Positions 1 through 6,977 of a DNA stretch of 9,550 bases are shown here, piece by piece. How positions within the stretch are numbered: position 1 is the first letter of the stretch; every line of letters starts with the position of its first letter. The notes under the pieces are model-generated. The model was not told the DNA's origin and made no database searches. It saw only the letters and a program-made list of their open reading frames with translations. The DNA is taken from positions 1-9,550 of the forward strand of contig JBKJLF010000045.1 of assembly GCA_046597185.1 (NCBI GenBank). Reading direction: 5' to 3'. The translations under genes and the position numbers were made by a program. The DNA is from CAMBDR01 sp046597185. GTDB lineage: Bacteria; Pseudomonadota; Gammaproteobacteria; Burkholderiales; Burkholderiaceae_D.

Positions 1-2060
1 CGGTCATCGGTTTCCATCACTTTCACGCGCACCAACTGGCCTTCTTTCAAATAGTCCGCCACCGCATTCACGCGCTCGTTGGCGATTTGGCTGATGTGCA
101 GCAAACCGTCTTTACCCGGCATCACTTGCACAATCGCGCCAAAGTCGAGTAATTTCAAGACCGTGCCTTCATAAGTTTTGCCCACTTCCACCGAAGCGGT
201 CAATTCTTCAATGCGGCGCTTGGCTTCTTGCCCTGCTGCTGCATCCACCGAAGCAATGGTCACCACACCTTCGTCAGAAATATCGATTTGTGTACCGGTT
301 TCTTCGGTCAGCGCACGAATCACCGCGCCGCCTTTGCCGATCACATCACGAATCTTTTCAGGATTGATTTTAACGGTGATCAAACGTGGTGCGAAATCGG
401 ACAATTCGGTTTTTACGGTTGGCATATACGTTTGCATCTGCGCCAAAATGTGCATACGCCCTTCTTTGGCTTGTTCCAGCGCTACTTGCATGATTTCTTT
501 GGTAATGCCCTGGATTTTAATGTCCATTTGCAAGGCGGTAATGCCAGTGGCAGTGCCGGCTACTTTAAAGTCCATGTCACCCAGGTGATCTTCATCGCCC
601 AAAATATCGGTCAACACGGCAAACTTGCCGCCATCTTTAATCAAGCCCATGGCGATACCTGCCACGTGCGCTTTCATCGGTACGCCCGCATCCATCAAGG
701 CCAAACAACCACCGCAAACAGACGCCATTGACGACGAACCATTCGATTCGGTAATTTCTGATACCAAACGCACGGAATAGCTAAAGTCTTCCGCATTCGG
801 CAAGGCCGCCACCAAGGCGCGCTTGGCCAAACGACCATGGCCGATTTCACGGCGTTTTGGTGTGCCCACGCGGCCAGTTTCGCCGGTGGCAAACGGGGGC
901 ATATTGTAGTGCAGCATGAAGCCGTCGGAATATTCACCCATCAAGGCGTCGATTTTTTGATTGTCGCGCGCGGTGCCCAAAGTGGCAATCACCAAAGCTT
1001 GGGTTTCACCACGGGTGAACAGGGCCGAGCCGTGGGTGCGCGGCAAGACGCTGGTGCGCATGGTGATGGGGCGCACGGTGCGGGTGTCGCGACCGTCGAT
1101 ACGCGGTTCGCCATCCAGAATTTGCGAGCGCACAATTTTGGATTCCATCTCAAATATGACGTAACTCACTTCGGATGAATTCGGTGCAGCCACGCCAGCG
1201 GCGGCGGCTTCGGCGGCCAATGCGGCGTTGACGTTGGCACTGACGGCATTCAATTGCGCAGTACGCGCTTGTTTGTCTTTGACTTGATAGGCGGCGCGCA
1301 ATGCAGCTTCGGCATGGCCGGCAATGCTGGCGATCAGGGCTTCATTTTTCGGCGCTGGTGCCCATTCAATTTCAGGTTTGCCACCATCACGCACCAATTC
1401 ATAAATCGCATCGATCACAACCTTCATTTGCTCATGGCCATACACCACGGCACCCAACATTACGGCTTCAGACAATTGCTGCGCTTCGGATTCCACCATC
1501 AACACCGCAGTTTCTGTACCCGCGACCACCAAATCCATTTGCGAGGTTTTTAATTGGCTCGCGGTTGGATTCAACACATATTGACCATCAATATAACCCA
1601 CGCGGGCAGCGCCCAGCGGGCCATTGAATGGAATGCCGGACAGACAAATCGCTGCCGAAGCACCAATCATGGAAGCAATATCAGGATCGATTTCAGGGTT
1701 GACCGACAAGACGTGAATGATCACTTGGACTTCATTCAAATAACCGTCTGGAAATAAAGGGCGAATCGGGCGATCAATTAAACGCGATGTGAGCGTTTCT
1801 TTTTCAGACGGACGGCCTTCACGCTTGAAGAAACCGCCGGGAATGCGACCCGCAGCATAGGATTTTTCGACATAATCCACCGTTAAGGGGAAAAAGTCTT
1901 GACCTGCTTTGGCATCTTTTTTGGCAACCACGGTTGCCAATACGACCGTATCCTCTACCGATACGATGACTGCACCCGATGCTTGCCGCGCAATTTCACC
2001 CGTCTCCAGGGTGACTTTATGCTGGCCATATTGAAATGTCTTGGTAACTTTATTAAACAT
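1..2060 (-). CDS. pnp: Polyribonucleotide nucleotidyltransferase (PNPase), C-terminus cut by window edge
   Basis: PNPase is a phosphorolytic 3'-5' exoribonuclease of the cytoplasmic RNA degradation machinery. I read an uninterrupted minus-strand frame from the ATG at 2058-2060 to the left edge, 686 codons. The E. coli enzyme has about 711 residues, so some 20-30 C-terminal residues are probably outside. Visible in order: an N-terminal RNase PH-like domain with FFKREGRPSEKE and RLIDRPIRPLF; a second RNase PH domain with the phosphate-binding serines SSS at 442-444 and the motif GDEDHLGDMDFK, whose D491, D497 and K499 match E. coli D486, D492 and K494; a KH domain with GKGG at 575-578; and an S1 domain from about 625, truncated. 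An AGGA sits about 7 bases before the start. It follows rpsO, the usual order in proteobacteria, with a terminator between them. Identification is secure. Confidence 0.97.
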   Translation of the reverse strand, partial: MFNKVTKTFQYGQHKVTLETGEIARQASGAVIVSVEDTVVLATVVAKKDAKAGQDFFPLTVDYVEKSYAAGRIPGGFFKREGRPSEKETLTSRLIDRPIRPLFPDGYLNEVQVIIHVLSVNPEIDPDIASMIGASAAICLSGIPFNGPLGAARVGYIDGQYVLNPTASQLKTSQMDLVVAGTETAVLMVESEAQQLSEAVMLGAVVYGHEQMKVVIDAIYELVRDGGKPEIEWAPAPKNEALIASIAGHAEAALRAAYQVKDKQARTAQLNAVSANVNAALAAEAAAAGVAAPNSSEVSYVIFEMESKIVRSQILDGEPRIDGRDTRTVRPITMRTSVLPRTHGSALFTRGETQALVIATLGTARDNQKIDALMGEYSDGFMLHYNMPPFATGETGRVGTPKRREIGHGRLAKRALVAALPNAEDFSYSVRLVSEITESNGSSSMASVCGGCLALMDAGVPMKAHVAGIAMGLIKDGGKFAVLTDILGDEDHLGDMDFKVAGTATGITALQMDIKIQGITKEIMQVALEQAKEGRMHILAQMQTYMPTVKTELSDFAPRLITVKINPEKIRDVIGKGGAVIRALTEETGTQIDISDEGVVTIASVDAAAGQEAKRRIEELTASVEVGKTYEGTVLKLLDFGAIVQVMPGKDGLLHISQIANERVNAVADYLKEGQLVRVKVMETDD

Positions 2061-2190
2061 GTTTTTTCCTTTTCTATTTGCCGACAGATTTTCAGGCGCT
2101 GTCGTTCACCTCACCACGGACAGGATGCGCCAGGGCCGCCCTGCCTTAATACATAGCCAATTCGTACCCAATACGCACCCAATTAAATGC
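2061..2190 (-). promoter_or_regulatory. pnp leader region with a possible stem-loop
   Basis: This is the 130-base stretch between the rpsO terminator and the pnp start, so pnp needs either readthrough or a promoter here. I see no convincing -35/-10 pair. Read on the minus strand, 2131-2095 can fold into a stem: GGCGC pairs with GCGCC and TGTC with GACA, with a 4-base ATCC bulge and a 15-base loop. A short palindrome, CAGGG CCG CCCTG, lies at 2131-2143. In E. coli the pnp leader hairpin is cleaved by RNase III for autoregulation. A similar role here is only inferred from position and foldability. Confidence 0.35.
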
Positions 2191-2220
2191 AAAAAGCCCG
2201 CGTCAAATAAAGACGCAGGC
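2191..2220 (-). terminator. Rho-independent terminator after rpsO
   Basis: On the minus strand GCCTGCGTC (2220-2212) pairs with GACGCGGGC (2204-2196) around a 7-base loop, followed by TTTTT at 2195-2191. One of the nine pairs is a G-T wobble on the minus strand and would be a C-A mismatch on the plus strand. This indicates the minus strand as the working direction. It lies 45 bases past the rpsO stop codon, so it should end or attenuate rpsO transcription before pnp. Confidence 0.85.
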
Positions 2221-2264
2221 ATTTTATGTTTTCAATTTAAAAATAATCAGGGTAAATAAAATGA

Positions 2265-2534
2265 TTATTTGCGCAAACCGAGTTTGGCGATCAATTCACG
2301 GTAACGATTGGCATCGGTACGTTTCAAATAAGCCAGTAAGCTCTTACGACGGTTAACCATCATGATCAAACCACGACGTGAGTGGTGATCTTTTTGGTGA
2401 ACTTTGAAGTGGCCATTTAATTCGTTGATGCGTGCAGTCAACAACGCAACTTGCACTTCAGGGGAGCCTGTGTCGTTTTGAGCACGGGCATTGTCCGCAA
2501 TAATGGCGGCTTTGTTGATATTTTCTACAGTCAT
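2265..2534 (-). CDS. rpsO: 30S ribosomal protein S15
   Basis: This gene encodes an 89-residue basic protein of exactly the usual S15 length. The sequence carries the family signature: DTGSPEVQVALLTARINELN at about residues 21-40, then HQKDHHSRRGL and the C-terminal RRKSLLAYLK and LIAKLGLRK segments. S15 binds the central domain of 16S rRNA early in 30S assembly. The ATG at 2532-2534 is preceded by AAAGG at a suitable distance. It sits upstream of pnp, as in most proteobacteria, and is followed by its own terminator. In E. coli S15 represses its own translation through a leader pseudoknot; I could not establish an equivalent here. Confidence 0.97.
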   Translation of the reverse strand: MTVENINKAAIIADNARAQNDTGSPEVQVALLTARINELNGHFKVHQKDHHSRRGLIMMVNRRKSLLAYLKRTDANRYRELIAKLGLRK

Positions 2535-2586
2535 GATTTACCTTTCACATGCGATACGCCGAGCCGGGTTTGCTATAAAGCGGAGC

Positions 2587-2592
2587 ATTTTA
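2587..2592 (-). promoter_or_regulatory. Candidate -10 element for rpsO
   Basis: TAAAAT on the minus strand matches the sigma70 -10 consensus at five of six bases and would give a leader of roughly 45 bases before rpsO. No good -35 hexamer is seen at normal spacing; the sequence there is AACGTAG, preceded by a T7 tract. The call rests on position and the -10 only. Confidence 0.35.
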
Positions 2593-2661
2593 GCCAGATG
2601 TATCGTGAACTACGTTAAAAAAAGAGGCCATAAAAGCCAGCCAAGAAGTATACCTGAATTT

Positions 2662-2691
2662 TTGGAATAAGTCGCGCATCCCGACTATAAT
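2662..2691 (+). promoter_or_regulatory. Sigma70-type promoter for the lipoprotein gene
   Basis: A TTGGAA -35 (2662-2667, four of six consensus bases) and a perfect TATAAT -10 (2686-2691) are separated by 18 bases. Transcription would begin near 2698, giving a short leader of about 20 bases before the ATG at 2720. The element faces away from rpsO, so the 185-base gap between the two genes is a divergent promoter region. Confidence 0.7.
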
Positions 2692-2719
2692 TAAGTGAAT
2701 ACCTAACCGTGAGCGAAAA

Positions 2720-3247
2720 ATGAAACACTTTTTACCTGCTATAACGCCCCTGATCCTCGCACTGGGCCTCACTGTGGGCCTCACTACGGGCTTTTTATCC
2801 GGCTGTGCCAACACGCCACCACTGTTTCCCGGCGATGCCGAAAGCGTGGTATTGAGCAAACTGGGCCCACCCGCCGCGCGCTATCAGGTGGGCGCAGAAC
2901 AATGGCTGGAATACCCCGGCTTTCAAAATACCTGGTTCGCGCATATTGGCGCGGATGGCAAGCTTAACGCATGGGAGCAAGTCTTAACTCAGACCAAATT
3001 TGCCACCATTACGCTCGATAAAGCCACGAAAAAGGAAGTCTTGCGCACCCTGGGGCACCCGGTCGAAAGCTCCTACTTATCGCTACCCAAATTGGAAGTT
3101 TGGTCGTATCGCTATAAAGAAGCCGGGGTCTGGGATTCCATGATGCATGTGCATTTTGATAACACAGGCATTGTGCGCAAGATGGAAAACGGGCCAGACC
3201 CGCGTTTTGAACGCGAGCCACGCTTTTTTGGCCGAGGCCGATGGTAG
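2720..3247 (+). CDS. Predicted outer-membrane lipoprotein with two BamE/SmpA-like repeats
   Basis: This 175-residue protein starts with a lysine and a long hydrophobic stretch ending in the lipobox LSGC, so Cys29 should be lipidated by Lgt/Lsp. Residue +2 is Ala, not Asp, which favours outer membrane delivery. The mature part appears to hold two copies of a BamE/SmpA-type pattern: GDAESVVLSKLGPP near 38-51 followed by W62..Y65 and GADGKLNAWEQVL; then ATKKEVLRTLGHP near 102-114 followed by VWSYRY and a VHFDNTGIVRKM strand. The tail is Arg/Phe rich. The Shine-Dalgarno is weak, but a strong promoter lies just upstream. It is the only plus-strand gene and converges on leuA. The exact function is not known to me; an envelope role is inferred from the lipobox and fold-like pattern. 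It is not BamE itself, which has a single such domain. Confidence 0.8.
   Translation: MKHFLPAITPLILALGLTVGLTTGFLSGCANTPPLFPGDAESVVLSKLGPPAARYQVGAEQWLEYPGFQNTWFAHIGADGKLNAWEQVLTQTKFATITLDKATKKEVLRTLGHPVESSYLSLPKLEVWSYRYKEAGVWDSMMHVHFDNTGIVRKMENGPDPRFEREPRFFGRGRW
2763..2786 (+). repeat. Two-copy 12-bp tandem repeat inside the signal peptide
   Basis: The unit TGGGCCTCACTG is followed at once by TGGGCCTCACTA, one base different. In frame the repeat encodes GLTV then GLTT in the hydrophobic core of the lipoprotein signal peptide, lengthening it by four residues. This looks like a recent slippage duplication. Confidence 0.8.
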
Positions 3248-3255
3248 GTTTTGCC

Positions 3256-3280
3256 AACCTCATTTGCTAACCTCATTTGC
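3256..3280. repeat. Two-copy 13-bp tandem repeat between the lipoprotein gene and leuA
   Basis: AACCTCATTTGCT is followed directly by AACCTCATTTGC. It fills about half of the 54-base gap between the two convergent stop codons. No T-rich terminator is seen in the gap; a weak 5-bp stem, TTGCC/GGCAA, lies at 3277-3292. Confidence 0.8.
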
Positions 3281-3301
3281 CCACATCGGCAAGCAACTGC
3301 C

Positions 3302-4840
3302 TCAAACCTGCGGATTGAGCTTTTCCACCTTGGAATGCAGCTTGTTCAAGCCCGACAAATACGCCTTGGCCGACGCGGCCACAATATCCAGATCCGCCCC
3401 CACACCATTGACGATGCGCCCAGCCTTGGAGAGCCTGACCGTCACCTCGCCTTGCGCTTGCGTTCCGGCAGTAATGGCGTTGATGGAAAAGAGCAGCAAT
3501 TCTGCACCGCTTTGCACCTGGCTTTCAATGGCAACAAACGTGGCATCCACCGGGCCATTGCCTTGGCCCTGGGTGCGGCATTCTTTACCGTCAATCGCAA
3601 ACACCACTTGCGCATTCGACTTTTCGCCCGTTTCCGATTGCTGCGCCAGCGAGACAAAACGATAAAATTCGTTTTCATGGCCCAGCGCTTCATTGGATAC
3701 CAGCGACATGATGTCTTCGTCAAAAATCTCGGATTTGCGATCTGCCAATTCTTTAAAGCGGGTAAACGCAGCATTGACCTCGGTTTCCGATTCCAATTCG
3801 ATGCCTAATTCATGCAAGCGTTGCTTAAAGGCATTGCGCCCGGACAGTTTGCCCAGCACCATTTTATTGGCGGCCCAGCCCACATCTTCGGCACGCATGA
3901 TTTCATAGGTTTCGCGCGCTTTTAAAATACCATCCTGATGAATGCCGGAAGCATGGGCAAAGGCATTGGCCCCCACCACGGCTTTATTCGGTTGCACCGC
4001 AAAGCCGGTAATTTGCGATACCAGCTTGGAGGCAGGTACGATTTGGCTGATATCGATGCCGCATTCCAGATTGAAATAAGCCCGCCGCGTGCGCAGCGCC
4101 ATCACCACTTCTTCCAGCGCGGTATTGCCTGCGCGTTCACCCAGGCCATTGATGGTGCATTCGATCTGACGCGCACCGCCTATCATCACCCCCGCCAGCG
4201 AATTGGCCACCGCCAGGCCCAAATCGTTGTGGCAATGCACCGACCAAATCGCCTTATCGGAATTGGGAATGCGTTCACGCAAGCGTTTAATGGCTTCACC
4301 AAATAATTCGGGCACGGCATAACCGACGGTGTCGGGGAAATTGATGGTGGTTGCGCCTTCGTCGATCACGGTTTCCAACACTTTGCATAAAAAATCGGGG
4401 TCGGAACGGCTGCCGTCTTCCGGCGAAAATTCGATATCGTCAGTATATTGGCGCGCAAAACGCACCGCCTGGCGCGCCTGTTCCAGCACTTGCTCGGGCG
4501 ACATGCGCAACTTCATTTCCATATGCAAGGCGGAAGTGGCGATAAAGGTGTGAATCCGCTTGCGCCGCGCACTTTGCAAGGCTTCGACGGCACGCCCGAT
4601 ATCACGGTCATTGGCACGCGCCAGCGAGCACACGATGGAATCTTTGACCACCCCGGCAATGGCCTTGATCGATTCAAAATCCCCCTGTGAGGCAGCGGCA
4701 AAACCGGCTTCAATCACATCCACCTTCATGCGCTCCAACTGGCGCGCGATGCGCAGTTTTTCGTCACGCGTCATGGACGCGCCGGGCGATTGTTCGCCAT
4801 CACGCAAGGTGGTATCAAATATAATTATTTTATCGCTCAT
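3302..4840 (-). CDS. leuA: 2-isopropylmalate synthase
   Basis: LeuA condenses acetyl-CoA with 2-ketoisovalerate to 2-isopropylmalate, the committed step of leucine synthesis. The 512-residue length fits the bacterial LeuA type. Visible features: FDTTLRDGEQSPG at 8-20 with R13, D14 and E16; the metal-binding HCHND with H202 and H204; NGLGERAGN at 231-239 with the ligand N239; HASGIHQDG at 296-304; GKLSGRNAF at 330-338; and a C-terminal domain from about 400 that in this family binds leucine for feedback inhibition. The start at 4840 is supported by GTGAGG, whose GAGG ends 7 bases before the ATG. The substrate comes from the valine branch made by the ilv genes upstream. pssA precedes it by 74 bases with no clear terminator, so the two are probably co-transcribed. 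Confidence 0.97.
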   Translation of the reverse strand: MSDKIIIFDTTLRDGEQSPGASMTRDEKLRIARQLERMKVDVIEAGFAAASQGDFESIKAIAGVVKDSIVCSLARANDRDIGRAVEALQSARRKRIHTFIATSALHMEMKLRMSPEQVLEQARQAVRFARQYTDDIEFSPEDGSRSDPDFLCKVLETVIDEGATTINFPDTVGYAVPELFGEAIKRLRERIPNSDKAIWSVHCHNDLGLAVANSLAGVMIGGARQIECTINGLGERAGNTALEEVVMALRTRRAYFNLECGIDISQIVPASKLVSQITGFAVQPNKAVVGANAFAHASGIHQDGILKARETYEIMRAEDVGWAANKMVLGKLSGRNAFKQRLHELGIELESETEVNAAFTRFKELADRKSEIFDEDIMSLVSNEALGHENEFYRFVSLAQQSETGEKSNAQVVFAIDGKECRTQGQGNGPVDATFVAIESQVQSGAELLLFSINAITAGTQAQGEVTVRLSKAGRIVNGVGADLDIVAASAKAYLSGLNKLHSKVEKLNPQV

Positions 4841-4850
4841 TTCATTGCCT

Positions 4851-4910
4851 CACTTAATTTGAGTTGATTTGACTTGATTTGACTCGATTTGACTTTATCT
4901 GACGTTAGCG
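4851..4910. repeat. 10-bp tandem repeat array in the pssA-leuA gap
   Basis: Six consecutive 10-base units align without gaps. On the plus strand they are CACTTAATTT, GAGTTGATTT, GACTTGATTT, GACTCGATTT, GACTTTATCT and GACGTTAGCG, with consensus GACTTGATTT. The middle four are close copies and the outer two decayed. The array begins 5 bases from the end of pssA. Its leuA-proximal unit overlaps the leuA Shine-Dalgarno (GTGAGG, 4848-4853). The ATTT tracts recur every 10 bases, close to one helical turn. Confidence 0.85.
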
Positions 4911-4914
4911 CATT

Positions 4915-5799
4915 TTAAATATCATGGCTATCATCGTCATGGGTTTCGATTTCAGTCTGGACGATGCTGATGGGTTTGCCTTTGATCAAGCGCCAAAAGA
5001 AAATCACATAGCCTGATAACCCAAACAAGATGAACATGCCAAACAAGACAATCGGCGGGTGAATCGAAATCGCCACAAAAATCAACACCACCACAAAGAC
5101 CATGATAAAAGGCACGGCTTTGCCGAAATTCACATCTTTAAAACTGTAAAACGGCACATTGGTGACCATGGTTAAACCAGCAAACAAGGTGATGACCCAG
5201 GACACCCAAGACACCCATAGCGGATGTTGGTCAGTAAAGCCACTGTCAACCATGACATAAATAAAGCCCGCGACCAAGGCCGCTGCTGCCGGGCTGGGCA
5301 AGCCTTGAAAATAACGCTTATCGACCACCGCAATATTGGTATTGAAACGGGCCAAACGCAGAGCGGCACCAGCACAGTAGACAAAAGCCGAAAGCCAGCC
5401 CAATTTACCCAGGTCTTTCAAGGCCCAAACATAGATCACCAAGGAGGGGGCGGCACCAAAATTGACCATATCGGACAGGCTGTCGTACTGCGCGCCAAAT
5501 TCACTCTGAGTATTGGTCAAACGGGCGATCCGGCCATCCAGACTATCCAGAATCATGGCGATAAAAATCGCAATAGCGGCGTTTTCAAATTTTTGATTCA
5601 TCGCCATAACGATGGCATAAAAGCCGCAAAACAAGGCGGCAGTGGTAAAGGCATTCGGTAACAGGTAAATACTTTTATGACGATTGCGTCCGGGGGCCGC
5701 ATCCGCCGTGCTCGCCGCGTTTGCCGGATTTACACTGGCATTGCGCGCAGGCTTGGGCGTTTGGTGAAGTTTGGCTTTGCGGCGATTGAATACTGCCAT
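4915..5799 (-). CDS. pssA: CDP-diacylglycerol-serine O-phosphatidyltransferase
   Basis: PssA joins serine to CDP-diacylglycerol to make phosphatidylserine, the precursor of phosphatidylethanolamine, in the cytoplasmic membrane. The 294-residue protein has the CDP-alcohol phosphatidyltransferase signature from D85: D85, D88, G89, R90, A92, R93, G102, D106 and D110 all sit at the spacing of the DxxDGxxAR...GxxxDxxxD motif. About seven to eight hydrophobic segments follow from residue 46 to 272. The FGAAPSL and GLPSPAAAA segments favour serine as substrate over other members of the superfamily. The first 43 residues are hydrophilic and Ala/Asn/Pro/Lys rich, with an acidic, His-containing tail at the end. 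The ATG at 5797-5799 has only a weak GGA before it, but the next Met is inside the first membrane segment. In many Burkholderiales psd precedes pssA; it is absent here. Confidence 0.93.
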   Translation of the reverse strand: MAVFNRRKAKLHQTPKPARNASVNPANAASTADAAPGRNRHKSIYLLPNAFTTAALFCGFYAIVMAMNQKFENAAIAIFIAMILDSLDGRIARLTNTQSEFGAQYDSLSDMVNFGAAPSLVIYVWALKDLGKLGWLSAFVYCAGAALRLARFNTNIAVVDKRYFQGLPSPAAAALVAGFIYVMVDSGFTDQHPLWVSWVSWVITLFAGLTMVTNVPFYSFKDVNFGKAVPFIMVFVVVLIFVAISIHPPIVLFGMFILFGLSGYVIFFWRLIKGKPISIVQTEIETHDDDSHDI

Positions 5800-5857
5800 A
5801 CAGGGATTCCATTTTCAGATAAAAAAGTTCAGAAGGTTTATTGCATACGCATTGGCT

Positions 5858-5863
5858 ATTATA
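5858..5863 (-). promoter_or_regulatory. Candidate -10 element for pssA-leuA
   Basis: A perfect TATAAT on the minus strand lies 58 bases before the pssA start. The matching -35 position falls inside the terminator hairpin at 5878-5903 and reads GCCTCA, which is not consensus. If active, this promoter would separate pssA-leuA from the ilv operon and might need an activator or work weakly. Confidence 0.45.
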
Positions 5864-5867
5864 ACCT

Positions 5868-5903
5868 CCCCAAAATGCAATGAGGCAGTTTCCTGCCCCA
5901 TTG
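5868..5903 (-). terminator. Rho-independent terminator-like hairpin after ilvC
   Basis: On the minus strand CAATGGGGCAG (5903-5893) pairs with CTGCCTCATTG (5888-5878) across a GAAA tetraloop. This is an 11-bp stem with a single G-T wobble, which would be an A-C mismatch on the plus strand. It is followed by CATTTTGGGG, a short rather than ideal T-tract, and preceded by AAAA that could pair with TTTT. It begins 26 bases after the ilvC stop codon and would end the ilvI-ilvH-ilvC transcript. Confidence 0.7.
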
Positions 5904-5929
5904 TTTTGAACCATCACCACGAAAACAGA

Positions 5930-6946
5930 TTAGTTCTTGCTTTGATCCACCAGTTTATTTTTCGCAATCCAAGGCATCATGGCACGCAAAGTCGCGCCCA
6001 CTTGTTCAATTTGATGCTCGGAAGTTAAGCGACGACGTGAAATCAGGGTCGGTGCGCCCGCCTTGTTTTCCAGAATAAAACTCTTCGCGTATTCGCCGGT
6101 TTGAATATCTTTCAGGCATTGACGCATGGCATCCTTGGTGGCATCGGTAACGATTTTCGGGCCAGTGACGTATTCGCCATATTCGGCATTATTCGAAATC
6201 GAATAATTCATATTGGCAATACCGCCTTCATAAATCAAATCAACAATCAATTTTAATTCGTGCAGGCATTCAAAATACGCCATCTCTGGCGCATAACCGC
6301 CTTCGACCAGAGTCTCAAAACCGGCTTTAATCAATTCCACTGTACCGCCACACAATACGGCTTGTTCACCAAACAAATCGGTTTCGGTTTCTTCGCGGAA
6401 ATTGGTTTCGATAATCCCGGCACGGCCACCGCCGTTGGCCATCGCATACGAGAGGGCAATATCACGCGCCGAACCGGATTTGTCCTGGTACACGGCGATC
6501 AAATGCGGTACGCCGCCGCCTTGGCTATAGGTCCCGCGCACGGTGTGGCCGGGGGCTTTTGGTGCGATCATGATCACGTCCAGATCGGCACGCGGTACGA
6601 CCTGGCCGTAATGCACATTAAAACCATGGGCGAAGGCTAAAACCGCGCCTTGTTTGGCGTGCGGAGCGACGTTTTCATTGTAAACCTGGGCGATATTTTC
6701 ATCAGGCAACAAAATCATGATGACATCGGCTTCTTTGACCGCATCATTGACTTCGGCCACGCGCAAACCGGCGTTTTTGGCTTTATCCCACGATGCACCA
6801 CCTTTACGCAAGGCGACGGTGACTTTACAACCGGAATCATTCAGGTTTTGCGCATGCGCGTGGCCTTGCGAACCGTAACCGATGATGGTCACGTTTTTGT
6901 TTTTGATCAGGGACAAATCACAATCTTTATCGTAAAAAACTTTCAT
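5930..6946 (-). CDS. ilvC: Ketol-acid reductoisomerase (class I)
   Basis: IlvC isomerises and reduces 2-acetolactate or 2-aceto-2-hydroxybutyrate with NADPH and magnesium, the second common step of valine and isoleucine synthesis. The 338-residue length is that of the short class I enzyme. Visible features: the Rossmann motif GYGSQGHAHAQNL from 23; R47, K48 and S52 in the loop that selects NADPH in this family; catalytic-region H107 in AFAHGFN; metal ligands D190 and E194 in EETETDLFGEQ; E226 and E230 in YFECLHELK; S251 in SISNNAEYGEYV. An AGGA lies 8 bases before the ATG. It starts 31 bases after the ilvH stop with no terminator between, so it is the third gene of the operon. Confidence 0.98.
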   Translation of the reverse strand: MKVFYDKDCDLSLIKNKNVTIIGYGSQGHAHAQNLNDSGCKVTVALRKGGASWDKAKNAGLRVAEVNDAVKEADVIMILLPDENIAQVYNENVAPHAKQGAVLAFAHGFNVHYGQVVPRADLDVIMIAPKAPGHTVRGTYSQGGGVPHLIAVYQDKSGSARDIALSYAMANGGGRAGIIETNFREETETDLFGEQAVLCGGTVELIKAGFETLVEGGYAPEMAYFECLHELKLIVDLIYEGGIANMNYSISNNAEYGEYVTGPKIVTDATKDAMRQCLKDIQTGEYAKSFILENKAGAPTLISRRRLTSEHQIEQVGATLRAMMPWIAKNKLVDQSKN

Positions 6947-6977
6947 TATATTTTCCTAAAATGGGTTTTGGTATAAA

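Noticed and set aside
178..731. Plus-strand open frames of 136 and 167 codons opposite pnp
   Set aside because: They lie antisense to an intact, motif-bearing pnp frame, have no recognisable protein features and no ribosome site.
2617..2646. T7 tract on the minus strand after a GGC/GCC stem, as a possible terminator upstream of rpsO
   Set aside because: The stem is only 3-4 bp with a wobble, and no minus-strand gene ends nearby.
3277..3292. TTGCC/GGCAA stem between the lipoprotein gene and leuA as a terminator
   Set aside because: Five base pairs and no T-tract on either side.
3251..3808. Plus-strand open frame of 185 codons opposite leuA
   Set aside because: It is antisense to the C-terminal part of a complete leuA and shows no family motif.
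4837..4845. Two-codon frame ATGAAATGA overlapping the leuA start
   Set aside because: The GAGG is only two bases from this ATG and 7 from the leuA ATG, so the leuA start is the better one. The micro-frame is likely chance.
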